Part shown: in pieces, positions 9,373-18,623 of the stretch
Layout: the number at the start of each line of letters is the position of its first letter
Numbering within the stretch: the stretch's first letter is position 1
NCBI RefSeq assembly: GCF_036246005.1
Contig: NZ_CP109171.1
Span: forward strand, 6,808,001-6,872,000
Direction of reading: 5' to 3'
From: Streptomyces sp. NBC_01723
GTDB taxonomy: Bacteria > Actinomycetota > Actinomycetes > Streptomycetales > Streptomycetaceae
Length of the DNA stretch: 64,000 nucleotides
Position numbers and translations under genes: made by a program
The notes under the pieces: model-generated
Told to the model about the DNA's origin: nothing
What the model saw: only the letters and a program-made list of their open reading frames with translations
Database searches by the model: none

Positions 9373-9421
9373 CCTTGCCGTAGTTGGGCGTAGGCGACCT
9401 TCACGCCCAACTACGGCAAGG
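9373..9421. repeat. perfect 19-bp inverted repeat
   Basis: CCTTGCCGTAGTTGGGCGT (9373-9391) and its exact reverse complement (9403-9421) are separated by 11 bases. The left arm covers the ribosome-site region of the truncated peptidase gene. No T run follows, so a simple terminator is unlikely; an inverted duplication formed during rearrangement or an operator-like hairpin are the alternatives. Confidence 0.8.
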
Positions 9422-9445
9422 GTGGTTCGATTTGCGCCGGAGAGA

Positions 9446-9748
9446 TCAGAAGCCGTTGATGACGGCGTCAGCGTGGAGAACTTCTGGAGTGTCGACGAAA
9501 TAGGGCACCATTGAGCTGGTAAATTTGGCGAAACCCTCAGTCTTCATGAATACTTCGGCGTGATATTCTATCGACTCCCACTGTACACAGAGCAATAGCG
9601 TGCCGCTCTTGCCAATGGCGCGGTAAAGGATTACATCCAGACAGCCCCTATCCTCTTCGAGGATAGGTAGATGCGACCGGACAACGGTTTCGAATTCCTT
9701 CTCCCTACCCTCTGGAACTGCAATTCTGACAATCTCCCAAATCGCCAC
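9446..9748 (-). CDS. antibiotic biosynthesis monooxygenase-domain protein
   Basis: A 100-residue protein with the ferredoxin-like ABM fold pattern: WEIVRIAVPEGREKEFETVV, then LDVILYRAIGKSGTLLLCVQ and SIEYHAEVFMKTEGFAKFTS. It starts at GTG with a perfect AGGAGGT ribosome site seven bases upstream. It lies 43 bp behind the FAD oxidase on the same strand, so the two probably form an operon. Family knowledge: ABM proteins are small cofactor-free oxygenases or accessory enzymes in polyketide tailoring, quinone or haem breakdown. The substrate cannot be told from the sequence. Confidence 0.85.
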   Translation of the reverse strand: MAIWEIVRIAVPEGREKEFETVVRSHLPILEEDRGCLDVILYRAIGKSGTLLLCVQWESIEYHAEVFMKTEGFAKFTSSMVPYFVDTPEVLHADAVINGF

Positions 9749-9791
9749 GCGATTACCTCCTGAGCGTGTTTCTATTTGTTTCTGTGCGCCT

Positions 9792-11168
9792 TCAGCGTGC
9801 CGGACGGTGGGTCTTTAGCATGCTGCGGTCCGGAAGCGGCGTTGCGGTGAAGACGTGCTCGGGGTCGTAGGTCTCCTTGGCCTTGACCAAACGCTCAGCG
9901 TGAGCGCCATAGGCGTGAACAACCTGCTCTTCCTGGTCCGGCAGAAGGAAATTCGGGTAGCCCCCCGGCAGAGCGAAGGGTGCGAGAGCGTTGTAGACAC
10001 CGTCCAGCCATTCCTTGAAAGAACCGTGATCCTCGTCGGGCCCACGTCCCGCGGAGATTTCAACAGCCACGTGACTGGTGCGCAGGCCGAAGGCGCTCTC
10101 TTCGGTTCCCACTCGCGTGGCTGCGCCATGAAATTGCCGCAACCCGATGCCTGCTCCCGGTCCGGGGCGCTTTTCTACCCAGCCGGTGAGGAGGCTGATG
10201 ACATCGGGCGTGAGTTCGGCGATATTTCGGGTACGCAGGTCCCAGTGCATGCCGTTGGGTACCGCCTGATCGAATTGCTCCCACAGGACCTTCTGTGTGG
10301 TCGGAGCCACAGCACCCGCGCCCCGCCTGCCGAGGCGCATGACTTTGCCGACAGCGGCGTCGGCGCCCCGTGGGTCACCGGACCACACCGGCACGACGAC
10401 CAGGCACGGCCCGGTTCCGGGGGCAACGGTCATTTCGAGCAGGAGGGTGAGGCCGTCGGTCGCCTCGGTGATCAGTTCCGCGAAGCGGGAAAGCACGGTC
10501 GATGCTTCCTCCCAAGGAAAGAGGACCATGCCGCCGACGAGTCCACGATCGGAGTGGAGGCGGAGACGGATTGAGGTGACAACGCCGAAGTTGCCGCCAC
10601 CGCCGCGCAGGGCCCACAGCAGTTCGGGATCATCCTCAGTTGTAACGATCCGACCGTCGGCAAGTACGACTTCCGCTCCGAGAAGGTTGTCGGCGGCTAG
10701 CCCAGTCGTGCCCAGCAATGGGCCGTAGCCTCCACCAAGCGTCAGCCCGGCCATGCCGACGACGCCTGCGGTGCCCACAGCGACGTTCATCCTGTGCTGA
10801 GAGGCAGCCGCTATCACGTCGCCGGCCCGGCTTCCTCCGCCGATGACAGCGTTGTCCCCCTGCACCCGTACGTCACGCATGGCCCCAAGATCGATCACCA
10901 GTCCACCGCGGAGGGCCCGCCCGGCCCAGTCGTGGCCTCCGCCGCGCACGGACACGCCTACACCGAATTGGCGTGCGGAGGTGATTGCGGCGGCGACCTC
11001 GGCGTTGGTGTGGGGCCGCACGACCAAGCCAGGCCGAGTGGTTACTCCGCCGTTCCAGAGTGCAGTCGTGTCGGTATACGACGGATCACCGGGCCGAAAC
11101 AGGCGGTCGGCCAGCACTTGTCCGCTCAAGTGGCGTGCCAGTTCATCGATCCAGTCCGTAGAACTCAT
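9792..11168 (-). CDS. FAD-binding oxidoreductase (berberine-bridge-like)
   Basis: A 458-residue PCMH-type flavoprotein oxidase. The FAD domain shows TTRPGLVVRPHTNAEVAAAI and VSVRGGGHDWAGRALRGGLV, where His79 is the usual covalent 8-alpha attachment residue. The place where bicovalent members have Cys reads GTAGVVGMAGLTLGGGYGPL, so only one covalent bond is expected. The C-terminus carries the BBE-type YDPEHVF motif. I chose the ATG at 11168 because AAGG lies six bases before it; an ATG two codons earlier overlaps that site. It is followed by the ABM gene. Such oxidases often act in natural-product tailoring or sugar oxidation; the role here is unknown. Confidence 0.92.
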   Translation of the reverse strand: MSSTDWIDELARHLSGQVLADRLFRPGDPSYTDTTALWNGGVTTRPGLVVRPHTNAEVAAAITSARQFGVGVSVRGGGHDWAGRALRGGLVIDLGAMRDVRVQGDNAVIGGGSRAGDVIAAASQHRMNVAVGTAGVVGMAGLTLGGGYGPLLGTTGLAADNLLGAEVVLADGRIVTTEDDPELLWALRGGGGNFGVVTSIRLRLHSDRGLVGGMVLFPWEEASTVLSRFAELITEATDGLTLLLEMTVAPGTGPCLVVVPVWSGDPRGADAAVGKVMRLGRRGAGAVAPTTQKVLWEQFDQAVPNGMHWDLRTRNIAELTPDVISLLTGWVEKRPGPGAGIGLRQFHGAATRVGTEESAFGLRTSHVAVEISAGRGPDEDHGSFKEWLDGVYNALAPFALPGGYPNFLLPDQEEQVVHAYGAHAERLVKAKETYDPEHVFTATPLPDRSMLKTHRPAR

Positions 11169-11397
11169 AGTCATCCTTGCATCCCACAATTCGATGGCCC
11201 AACTGTAGTAACGATCACGGCCCGTCCTGGAATTCGTGGCGACCATTTCCTGATGAGGAAAGTGTCTTTCGGTACACGGTTGCGTGGCCTCTCACCGCAC
11301 AGGCGCGCGGCGGACCACGCTCGCGCGCTCCGGACAGCAGTACTAGTCGGCTCGCATGTTGCACAGTGTCGCGGCTGTCTCGCGTCCTAGCCCTTGC
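11169..11397. other. oxidase promoter region
   Basis: About 230 bp without a gene, upstream of the oxidase. It includes an AT-richer patch (AACTGTAGTAACGATC, 11200-11216) that could hold the promoter; boxes could not be assigned firmly. Confidence 0.4.
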
Positions 11398-11470
11398 TCA
11401 CCTCTCCGTGCTGCTTCCTTTCTATACGCCGGTGCATGCCATACCCGCGGCCTGTCGATCCCCTCTTACG
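11398..11470. repeat. diverged copy of the XRE-gene leader
   Basis: This stretch matches 13499-13570 upstream of the XRE gene, with shared blocks GTGCTGCTTC, TTCTATACGCC and CCTGTCGATCCCC in the same order. The gene that should follow it is missing here, so it is a relic of a second regulator locus. Confidence 0.7.
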
Positions 11471-11554
11471 CCACACGTCGTCCGCGGCAGGGCACAGTCG
11501 ACCGGCCTTCTCGTGCAGGCGGAGCCGGCGTTGCCAGTGCGGTACTGAGGCTTC

Positions 11555-11735
11555 TCCATCATCGCTCTGAGCTGGCCAGATGCAGGGTGAGCGGCCTGGA
11601 CGAGGCAGGTGGTCCGGGCGGTCGAGTATCGGAGCTTGCGAAGAACCGCCAGGGCTTGAGCGTAACCATGGCCTGCTCGACGAGGGCGCGGATCTTCGCG
11701 TGGGACCGATTCGCCACCTGCTGACCGGTGGAAAG
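11555..11735 (-). pseudogene. transposase C-terminal fragment (DDE_Tnp_4 type)
   Basis: ANRSHAKIRALVEQAMVTLK followed by PWRFF, then in the next frame VLRKLRYSTARTTCLVQAAH, match the C-terminus of IS5-family transposases of the HTH_Tnp_4/DDE_Tnp_4 kind. One frameshift divides it. No element ends were found. Confidence 0.65.
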
Positions 11736-11799
11736 GCCCGACGGAGCCTCGAGCGTCCTGGTCGGTTCGAACGCAGCTGACCGCGGCAGGGAGGCGTTC

Positions 11800-11991
11800 G
11801 GCGCGCGGGCAGCGGCGAAGGTCGCCGTTCGGTCCTTCGCACGGAGATGGTCCATCGAGCTCAAGGGCCGCGGCATCCGGGGCAACGTCATCTCTCCGGC
11901 ATGGATCGAGACTCCCGGGATCGCCACCACCTTCGGTGACGGAGAGAGCTCCCAGGCGATCAAGGAGGATGTCGCCACAACCCTTCCCTAA
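11800..11991 (+). pseudogene. short-chain dehydrogenase, C-terminal fragment
   Basis: AAAKVAVRSFARRWSIELKG, then RGIRGNVISPAWIETPGIAT is the part of an SDR from just after the Tyr-xxx-Lys active site through the NVISPAW segment. The Lys-containing helix is present but the Rossmann N-terminus and the catalytic Tyr are missing. It reads to a normal stop at 11991. It is a different SDR from the one at 12008-12833, which lies tail to tail with it. Confidence 0.75.
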
Positions 11992-12007
11992 GCGGAGTAG
12001 GTTCATG

Positions 12008-12833
12008 TCATGACGAACTTTCACTGCGTGGCAGGCCGATGAACCTGGACAGGAGCGCGTCCACAGTCTGGGTTGGCAGAAGTCGCTTGAGTGCGACAGT
12101 CATGCGCGCGTCGCTGCCAACGAGGTAGCGCGGGCGGGGCCGCCTTACGATGAGCGCTTGCTCCACGACAGCCGCAACACGCTCGGGCGGACCTGCCCCC
12201 GCCTCTACCTTTTTGTTGAACTGCAGAAAAACATCCATAGCCTTGCCATACTGACGCTCTGCCTTCTCATCCATGTCTGCACGGTCAGACTCTGCCTTCG
12301 CGTCGGTTTTGGGACGATTCTGCGATTTGAAGGAACCGGGGTTAACCACGATGACGGGCAGACCCCATGGTGCCAACTCCTGACGCAGCGCGTCCGCGAT
12401 CGCTTCCAGGGCAAACTTCGAGGCGCTGTATGCGCCGAGCAGGGGCACGGTGACAAGACCGGCGGTTGAGCTGATCATGACGAGGCGCCCACGCCCGGCC
12501 CTCAGCGCGGGCAGGAACGCCTGCGATACGGCCAGGACCCCGACTGTGTTGACCTCCAGTTGTTCACGGAGGCGGTCGAGAGGCATGTGTTCCAAGGGGC
12601 CAGAAAAGGTGATTCCAGCGTTGTTGACCAAGCCGCTGAGGGGTCCGAGTCCCTTCGCTGCCGCAGCCAACTGCGCAGTGTCTGTCACGTCAAGCGCTAC
12701 CGGGGATGCGGGAGTGAACCGGGGCGTCAGAGATTCGGCGAACTCCCGCCACCACGTTTTCCCCGCCCTCAGCGAGTCTGATAGCAATCGCTCGACCGAT
12801 GCCGCTGGAGGCACCAGTCACAAGCACTGTCAT
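12008..12833 (-). pseudogene. short-chain dehydrogenase with one N-terminal frameshift
   Basis: The gene starts at ATG 12833 with MTVLVTGASSGIGRAIAIRL, a normal NAD(P)-binding TGxxxGxG motif, but this frame ends early. The rest (VALDVTDTAQL, GLVNNAGITFSGPLE, RLVMISSTAGLVTVPLLGAY with SASKF as the YxxxK active site, VIVVNPGSFKSQ) lies one base out of frame; the shift is between about 12710 and 12750. Apart from that it is a complete SDR of about 275 residues. In Streptomyces such SDR genes commonly sit beside an MmyB-type XRE regulator, as here. A single-base sequencing error would restore it. Confidence 0.85.
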
Positions 12834-13019
12834 TTACAGCCCCTTACGGTTAATTTACTAGGCTCAAGACCTCACGCGGGCGGATCCCGACCTCGTGGTC
12901 GTCCCACACCCGCCGGAACTTTCCGCTGGAGTCCAGGGGTAAATCCAGCAGATAGGCGGCTTAAGGCTCGTGACCCCGGAGGGTGATTATCCCGCACAGG
13001 CTTGCGGCGTACATCCGCG

Positions 13020-13478
13020 TCATGAACACGTGTTGCTGGCGTACAAGTCTCGGGCACTCGGGTCGGTGAACCACCGGTAGCCACTGCTGCGAGCAGGACC
13101 CGTGTGCTGCGTTGTGTCGCCGGCGAGGGCGACACCCATCGCGTCTGCCGCAAGGTCTCGCCGAGCTCGGTAACGATCTCCGCAGGCGTGTCCATCAGCC
13201 GGTCGAGAACGCGTAGCAACCCGAGACTGATCATGCTCGTCTATGGACAGGTAAAGCCCTTGGGCAATCGAGACGAGCATCTGCGCTGACGGCTGCGGAC
13301 CGCGCCTGCGCTCCAGACGGGAGCAGTAGCCGGCTGACATGTGGCACAGCTCCGCGACCTCCTCGCGGCGTAGCCCGCTGGTCCTGCGGCGTCGTGCCCG
13401 GGGCATGCCGACGTCCTCCGGCTGTAGCGCCTCACGACGGTTACGGAGAAAGCCCGCCCGCCCTGCGCGATCGATCAT
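13020..13478 (-). pseudogene. XRE regulator of the MmyB type, frameshifted
   Basis: The N-terminus is a helix-turn-helix of the kind LRREEVAELCHMSAGYCSRL followed by ERRRGPQPS. After LYLSIDEHDQ the expected text continues in another frame (GLLRVLDRLMDTPAEIVTEL GETLRQT), and then returns to the first frame with GVALAGDTTQHTGPARSSGY and RWFTDPSARDLY. Two compensating indels near 13235 and 13140 thus scramble about 30 residues at the start of the ligand-binding domain. The C-terminal part of that domain is also missing. Family knowledge: these regulators usually control the adjacent SDR gene. The leader upstream (13499-13570) has a relic duplicate at 11398. Confidence 0.8.
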
Positions 13479-13498
13479 GGCGCTCCCCCTTTCTGAGA

Positions 13499-13570
13499 GT
13501 TACCCCCTCTGTGTGCTGCTTCACTTCTATACGCCTGCGCATTCCGTATCCACTGCCTGTCGATCCCCCC
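13499..13570 (-). promoter_or_regulatory. leader/promoter region of the XRE gene
   Basis: Upstream of the regulator start, with a diverged copy at 11398-11470. Conservation of blocks such as GTGCTGCTTC and TTCTATACGCC in the relic suggests a promoter or operator here. On the minus strand GGCGTATAGAAG offers a TATAGA-like -10. IS701-A abuts the far end at 13574. Confidence 0.5.
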
Positions 13571-13573
13571 TTA

Positions 13574-14964
13574 TACTCCAGCAGCGGATCGTGTCCTGAG
13601 CTGGTGGTTGTCGTTGTCCTGGTATGGAGGGGATGACTGAAGTCGGTTGCTGGGCTGCGGAGTTGGATTCGGTGTTCGCTCGGGTGGCGGGCCGGTTCGC
13701 TCGGGCGGATCTGCGGTGGCGGATGCGGGACTATGTCCGCGGTGTGCTGGGCCGAGCGGCACGGAAGAACGGCTGGCAGCTCGCGGGATGGGCAGGTCAC
13801 CGCACGCCGGACGGCTTTCAGCGGCTGCTGAACAGCAGTGTCTGGGACGCGGACGCGTTGCGCGACGATGTCCGTGCCTACGTCGGCGAATGTCTCGGCC
13901 CCGATGGCGTGTTGATCATCGACGACACCGGGTTCATCAAGAAGGGCACCACGTCGGCCGGGGTGGGCCGGCAGTACACCGGCACTCCGGGAAAGATCGA
14001 CAACTGCCAGATCGGGGTGTTCGCCGCCTACGCCACCGGCTCGGGCCGGGCCCTGGTGGACCGCGAGCTCTACCTGCCCAAAGCCTGGACGTCCGACCGC
14101 GACCGCTGCCGGGCGGCGCAAATCCCTGATGAGCGGGCGTTTGCGACCAAGGGTGAACTGGCCCGGGACATCGTCCGCCGGTGCCTCGGTGCGGGTCTGC
14201 CCGCCACGTGGTTCACCGCGGACGAGGCCTACGGGCAGGACTGGCACTTCCGCCGCCTGCTCGAGCAATGCGACGTCGGCTATGTGGTGGCGGTGCCCAA
14301 GTCGCAGCAGATCAAGTCCCTGGCAGGCATCTGGCGCATCGACCAGCTCATCGAGGACGCCCCTGCCGATGCCTGGCAGAGACTCTCCTGCGGCGACGGA
14401 GCGAAGGGCCCGCGTGTCTACGACCGGGCCGCGGCCGAGCTGCCCGCCAACCTCGTCTTCGACCCCGACCCGCCGCCCCATCACCGCTGGGTGATGGCCC
14501 GCCGCAGCCTGTCCTATCCCGAAGAGGTGGCCTACTACTTGGCCTACGCCCCCGTCGGCGTCGAGATCGCCGAGCTGGCCCGAGTGGCCGGCTCCCGCTG
14601 GGCGATCGAGGAGTGCTTCCAGGCCGCCAAGAACGAATGCGGCCCCGACCACTACGAGGTCCGCCGCCATCCCGGCTGGTACCGGCACATCACCCTGGCC
14701 ATGCTCGCCCACGCCGTCCTGACCGCACTCGCCGCCCAGGCCGGCGAGGCCTCAAAGGGGCTGCAGAAACGGATCAGCCCTCGTCCCGCTCACCGTGGCA
14801 GAAATCCGGCGACTCCTGGACACTCTCCTGCCCCACCCACGAACCGACCACGACCCCGTCACCCACGCACTGAAGTGGTCGGCCTGGAGAAGACACCGCC
14901 AGGCCGTCGCCCGCCGCTGCCACTACCGAAAACGCAGCTCAGAACACGAACCGCTGCTGGAGTA
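13574..14964. mobile_element. IS701-A copy 1 (1,391 bp)
   Basis: Inverted ends TACTCCAGCAGCGG... at 13574 and ending at 14964 (CCGCTGCTGGAGTA). The right flank is CTAG, the left flank CTTA, so the duplication is not intact. Copies 2 and 3 lie at about 27162-28546 and 33052-34443 in the opposite orientation, and a 60-bp end remains at 41277-41333. Confidence 0.9.
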
Positions 14965-14965
14965 C
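13624..14965 (+). CDS. IS701-family transposase, altered C-terminus
   Basis: A DDE transposase of the IS701 family: VLIIDDTGFIKKGTTSAGVG with the first Asp, WFTADEAYGQDWHFRRLLEQ with the second, and [20 protein letters not shown] with the Glu. At 14757 a run of four G (five in copies 2 and 3) leads into a frame that ends in an unrelated Pro/Arg-rich tail. The conserved C-terminal segment TVAEIRRLLDTLLPHP and WSAWRRHRQAVARRCHYRKR lies in another frame. Six G would give one uninterrupted protein. Confidence 0.85.
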
Positions 14966-16062
14966 TAGTGACCTGAGTCGGAGATTCGTCGGCAGTAGGC
15001 GGCGACTTTGTCGAGGATCTCGTCGGCTGTTTTCGTCCAGACGAAGGGCCTGGGGTGCTCGTTCCAGTCTGCGAGCCAGGACCGGATGTCACGTTCGAGT
15101 GCCTGGACGGAGCGGTGGACGCCGCGCTTGAGCTTCTTCTGCGTGAGTTCGGCGAACCACCGCTCGACCAAGTTCAGCCAGGACGCGCTGGTCGGCGTGA
15201 AGTGCAGGTGGAACCGGGGGTGAGCCAGCAGCCACTTCTTGATGTCGGGTGTCTTGTGGGTCGCGTAGTTGTCGAGGATCAGGTGGACCTGGAGGCCGGC
15301 CGGGACTTCCTTGTCGAGTTTGGTGAGGAACTTCTTGAACTCCGCGGCCCGGTGGCAGCGGTGAAGCGAGCCGATGACTTTGCCGGTGGCGACCTCGAGA
15401 GCGGCGAAGAGGGTGGTGGTGCCGGCGCGGACGTAGTCGTGGCTGCGGCGTTCGGGAACGCCGGGCACCATCGGCAGCACCGGCTGAGAGCGGTCGAGGG
15501 CCTGGACCTGCGACTTCTCGTCCACGCAGAGCACCAGGGGCTTCTCGGGCGGGTCGAGGTAGAGGCCGACGACGTCGCGGACCTTGTCGATGAACAGCGG
15601 GTCGGTGGACAGTTTGAACGTCTGCGAGCGGTGCGGCGCCAGAGCGAACGCTCGCCAGATCCGCGAGATCGTCGACTGCGACATGCCCGTGGCCGCCGCC
15701 ATCGACCTCGTCGACCAGTGAGTGGCGTTCTTCGGCGTCTCCTCCAGCGTCTTGACGACGACACGCTCGACGTCCCCGTCGGTGATCTTCCGTGGGACAC
15801 CGGGCCGCGGGTCGTCGCACAAGCCGTCCAGTCCGCGTTCGAGGAAGCGGCGTCGCCAGGTGCGGACCGTGTCCGGAGTGATCCGCAGACGCCGGGACAC
15901 CTCCATGATCGAGTGCCCCTCGGCACACTCCAGCACGATCCGCGACCGCTGAGCCAGAGCCTGGGCCGTCGAACGACGACGCAGCCAGCCCTCCAGCACA
16001 GCCCGCTGGGCATCTGTCACCGACAACGGCGGAATCTTCGGACCCGGACGACTCATGCCCAA
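14965..16062 (-). CDS. IS630-family transposase (365 aa, intact)
   Basis: It shares the layout of the IS630-A transposase: helix-turn-helix (EVSRRLRITPDTVRTWRRRF), second winged helix (KNATHWSTRSMAAATGMSQS) and DDE domain with LVLCVDEKSQVQALDRSQPV, HLILDNYATHKTPDIKKWLL and WLNLVERWFAELTQKKLKRG. As in IS630-A the stop codon TAG takes its T and A from the target duplication. Apparently intact. Confidence 0.93.
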   Translation of the reverse strand: MGMSRPGPKIPPLSVTDAQRAVLEGWLRRRSTAQALAQRSRIVLECAEGHSIMEVSRRLRITPDTVRTWRRRFLERGLDGLCDDPRPGVPRKITDGDVERVVVKTLEETPKNATHWSTRSMAAATGMSQSTISRIWRAFALAPHRSQTFKLSTDPLFIDKVRDVVGLYLDPPEKPLVLCVDEKSQVQALDRSQPVLPMVPGVPERRSHDYVRAGTTTLFAALEVATGKVIGSLHRCHRAAEFKKFLTKLDKEVPAGLQVHLILDNYATHKTPDIKKWLLAHPRFHLHFTPTSASWLNLVERWFAELTQKKLKRGVHRSVQALERDIRSWLADWNEHPRPFVWTKTADEILDKVAAYCRRISDSGH

Positions 16063-16090
16063 CCAACGACAAATCTCCGACTCAGGTCAC
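14968..16090. mobile_element. IS630-B (1,123 bp)
   Basis: Inverted ends GTGACCTGAGTCGGAGATT at 14968 and ending at 16090, flanked on both sides by the TA duplication (14966-14967 and 16091-16092). It inserted into the CTAG at the right end of IS701-A copy 1. It is related to IS630-A but distinct in sequence. Confidence 0.93.
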
Positions 16091-16092
16091 TA

Positions 16093-17007
16093 GGGTCCGT
16101 CTTCAAACGGATCTTGCCCAGAGTAGGAATGAGGCGAGATTGACCGCTGCTTCGTAGGAAGTGGCGGTCTTCTCGTATCGAGTGGCGATGCCGCGGAAGC
16201 CCTTGAGACGGTTGAAGCAGCGCTCAACGACGTTGCGGCGACGGTAGAGATGCCGGTCGAATGCCGGTGGTCGGCCGCCGTGACGTCCGCGGTTGTGACG
16301 GTGCCGTCGCTGGTCGGTCTTCTCCGGGATGGTGTGTGCGATGCCGCGTTTGCGCAGGTAGGCGCCGAAGCCGCGGGAGCTGTAGGCCTTGTCCGCGATG
16401 ACCTGGTCGGGCCTGCAGCGTGGTCGTCCGACGCCGGTTCGCGGGACGTGGATGCGTTCGAGGAGCGGGCGTGCGCAGATGCTGTCGTGCCGTTGGCCGG
16501 GTGTCAGCAGGATGGCGAGGGGCCGGCCGCGACCGTCGCAAGCGAGGTGAATTTTGGTGGTCAGTCCGCCTCGGGATCGGCCGAGGGCGTGATCGTCCGG
16601 TTCGTCCTGCCGGTGGTTCCCCTTTTCGGCCGGTGGCAGCAGCGTGCTGGTGGGCACGGACGATGGTGGAGTCGATCTGGACCAACCAGTCGATGTCGCC
16701 GGCCGCGTCCGCTTCGGCTTGGACCTGCTGAAGCGCTCGGGCGAACACGCCGTCCAGGGCGTAGCGGCGGAACCGGGTGTAGACCGTCTTCCACGGCCCG
16801 TAGCGTTCCGGCAGGTCACGCCAGGAGATACCGGTGCGGATCTTGTAGACCATCCCGTTGATGACCTGGCGGTCCGACACACGCGGACGTCCCGTGGCGG
16901 CCCGCGGTATCAGTGGAGCAAGTAACTCCCATTCCGCATCCGTGAGTTCATGGCGGCGTATCACCCCACCATGATCCACCACCTCAGTGATCTTTGAAGA
17001 CGGACCC
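16093..17007. mobile_element. IS5-G (about 915 bp)
   Basis: Inverted ends GGGTCCGTCTTCAAA at 16093 and TTTGAAGACGGACCC ending at 17007, both flanked by TA within CTAG. It abuts IS630-B on the left and IS701-B on the right, forming part of the CTAG-linked chain of elements. Confidence 0.88.
16103..16982 (-). CDS. IS5-G transposase in two frames
   Basis: The N-terminal half (ELTDAEWELLAPLIPRAATG, WRDLPERYGPWKTVYTRFRR, IDWLVQIDSTIVRAHQHAAA) reads from 16982. The second half (RSRGGLTTKIHLACDGRGRP, ADKAYSSRGFGAYLRKRGI, RRRNVVERCFNRLKGFRGIA) is in another frame ending at 16103. The shift is near 16605-16625. The triad D, D, E is visible (IDSTIV, ADKAYS, VVERCF). This split is typical of IS5 elements of the IS427 kind that use -1 frameshifting. 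Confidence 0.85.
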
Positions 17008-17010
17008 TAG

Positions 17011-18318
17011 TACTGCAACGGTGCTTGTCGTGACTGGTGGCCAGGTTGGTCGTTGGTGTGGTCATGGGTGGGGACCTTGCTGATGTCAGGTTGTGGGCGG
17101 GCGAACTGGAAGCTGTGCATGGGCGGTTCGTGCACCGTTTCAGCAGGTCGGAGCCGCGGGAGTCGGCACTGGCTTACATGCGGGGCCTGATCGCTCCGCT
17201 GCAGCGGAAGAACGGCTGGACGCTGGCGGAGGAAGCCGGCCATGCGGGCCCGGACCTTATCCAGCGAATGCTGAACCGGATCGAGTGGGACGCCGATGAG
17301 GTGCTCGACGATGTGCGTCGGTACGTGGTCGACAACCTCGGCGACCCCGGCGCCGTCCTGGTCGTGGACGACACGGGCTTTTTGAAGAAGGGGACGCGGT
17401 CGGTCGGGGTGCAGCGGCAGTACTCCGGTACTGCCGGGCGGACGGAGAACTGCCAGGTCGGGGTCTTCCTCGCCTATGTCACCGACCGTGGCCGGACGCT
17501 GATCGACCGGCGTCTGTATCTGCCCGCCTCCCGGACCGACGACCGCGAAAGGTGCCGCCGGGCCGACATCGGCGACGAGGTCGCCTTCGAGACGAAGGTG
17601 GTCATGGCCAAGGCGATGGTCCGCCGGGCGATCGCGGACAAGATCCCGTTTCGGTGGGTGACCGCGGATGCCGCCTACGGGTTCAGCAAAGGTTGGCGGT
17701 CCGAGCTGGAGCGGGCGGACGTCTTCCACGTCATGGCGACCACCCGGCACGACACCGTGGTCACCCGATGGGCGATCGACCATCCGATCCACGACCTGTT
17801 CAACGGCCTTGCCCGGCAGAAATGGAAGCGCCGTGCCCGCGGCACCGGGGCTCACGGTCTACGGATCCACGACGGGGCACGCGTCGAAGTGCGGCCCTGG
17901 CACCGGCCCGGCCGCCGCCACTGGGTTCTCGCCCGCCGCAGCGTCGCCCGCCCGCAGGAAATCTCCTGCTACATCGCCTAATGCCCCGCCGGAACCACGC
18001 TGAATGAGCTGATCCGCGTCGCGGGCAGCCGGTGGGCCATCGAGGAGTGCTTCCAGAGCGCGAAGCAGGAGTGCGTCCTGGACGACTATCAGGTCCGCCG
18101 CCATCCCGGCTGGCACCGCCACATGACCCTGGCCATGGCCGCCCACGCCTGCCTGACCGTCCTGCGAGCCCGAGAACTGGACGCGGACAAAGCAGAAACG
18201 GATCCTCCCCGCTCATCCACCTCAGCCTCGCCGAGATGCGACGGCTGATCACCCGCCTCACCGACCGCCGCCCCACACCTGTCGAGCACATCCTGCACTG
18301 GTCACACTGGCGCCGACG
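17011..18318 (+). pseudogene. IS701-B transposase with internal stop, 3' end lost
   Basis: A second IS701-like transposase, clearly different from IS701-A: AVLVVDDTGFLKKGTRSVGV, WVTADAAYGFSKGWRSELER, then [20 protein letters not shown]. At 17979 a TAA replaces the expected TAC of IAYCPAG, a nonsense change. After a further shift near 18205 the conserved end [14 protein letters not shown] and HILHWSHWRRRH follows. The left end TACTGCAACGG sits next to CTAG at 17007-17010. The right end is replaced by an IS5-A fragment at about 18310. Confidence 0.85.
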
Positions 18319-18540
18319 CCACCCTCCGCACCACCCCGTACTACCACCACAGCGAACAGCCCGAGCACTACCAGCAGTTCAACCGCGACCACGCCCGGGT
18401 CCGAGCCCCCGGCGAACGCGCCTTCGCCCGGCTCAAGTCCCGGCGCATCATGCGCAGAGCACGCTTCTCCACCCGCCGTATCAGCCACACCGTCCAAGCC
18501 ATCCACGTGCCACCGACCTGCGACTATTCAGGATGGAAGA
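18310..18540 (+). pseudogene. IS5-A fragment (right end)
   Basis: The DNA matches the last quarter of IS5-A (25308-25534) with some divergence: PYYHHSEQPEHYQQFNRDHA, then RAPGERAFARLKSRRIMRRA. It keeps the right terminus with the AGGATG...AAGTTCAGTGAG end. It joins the truncated IS701-B directly. Confidence 0.75.
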
Positions 18541-18623
18541 AGTTCAGTGAGTGGTGTCAGTCGCCCGAGCGATGGCCGGCCTCCAGCTGTAAACCGCGCT
18601 CATAGACCAGGTGTATAAACACT

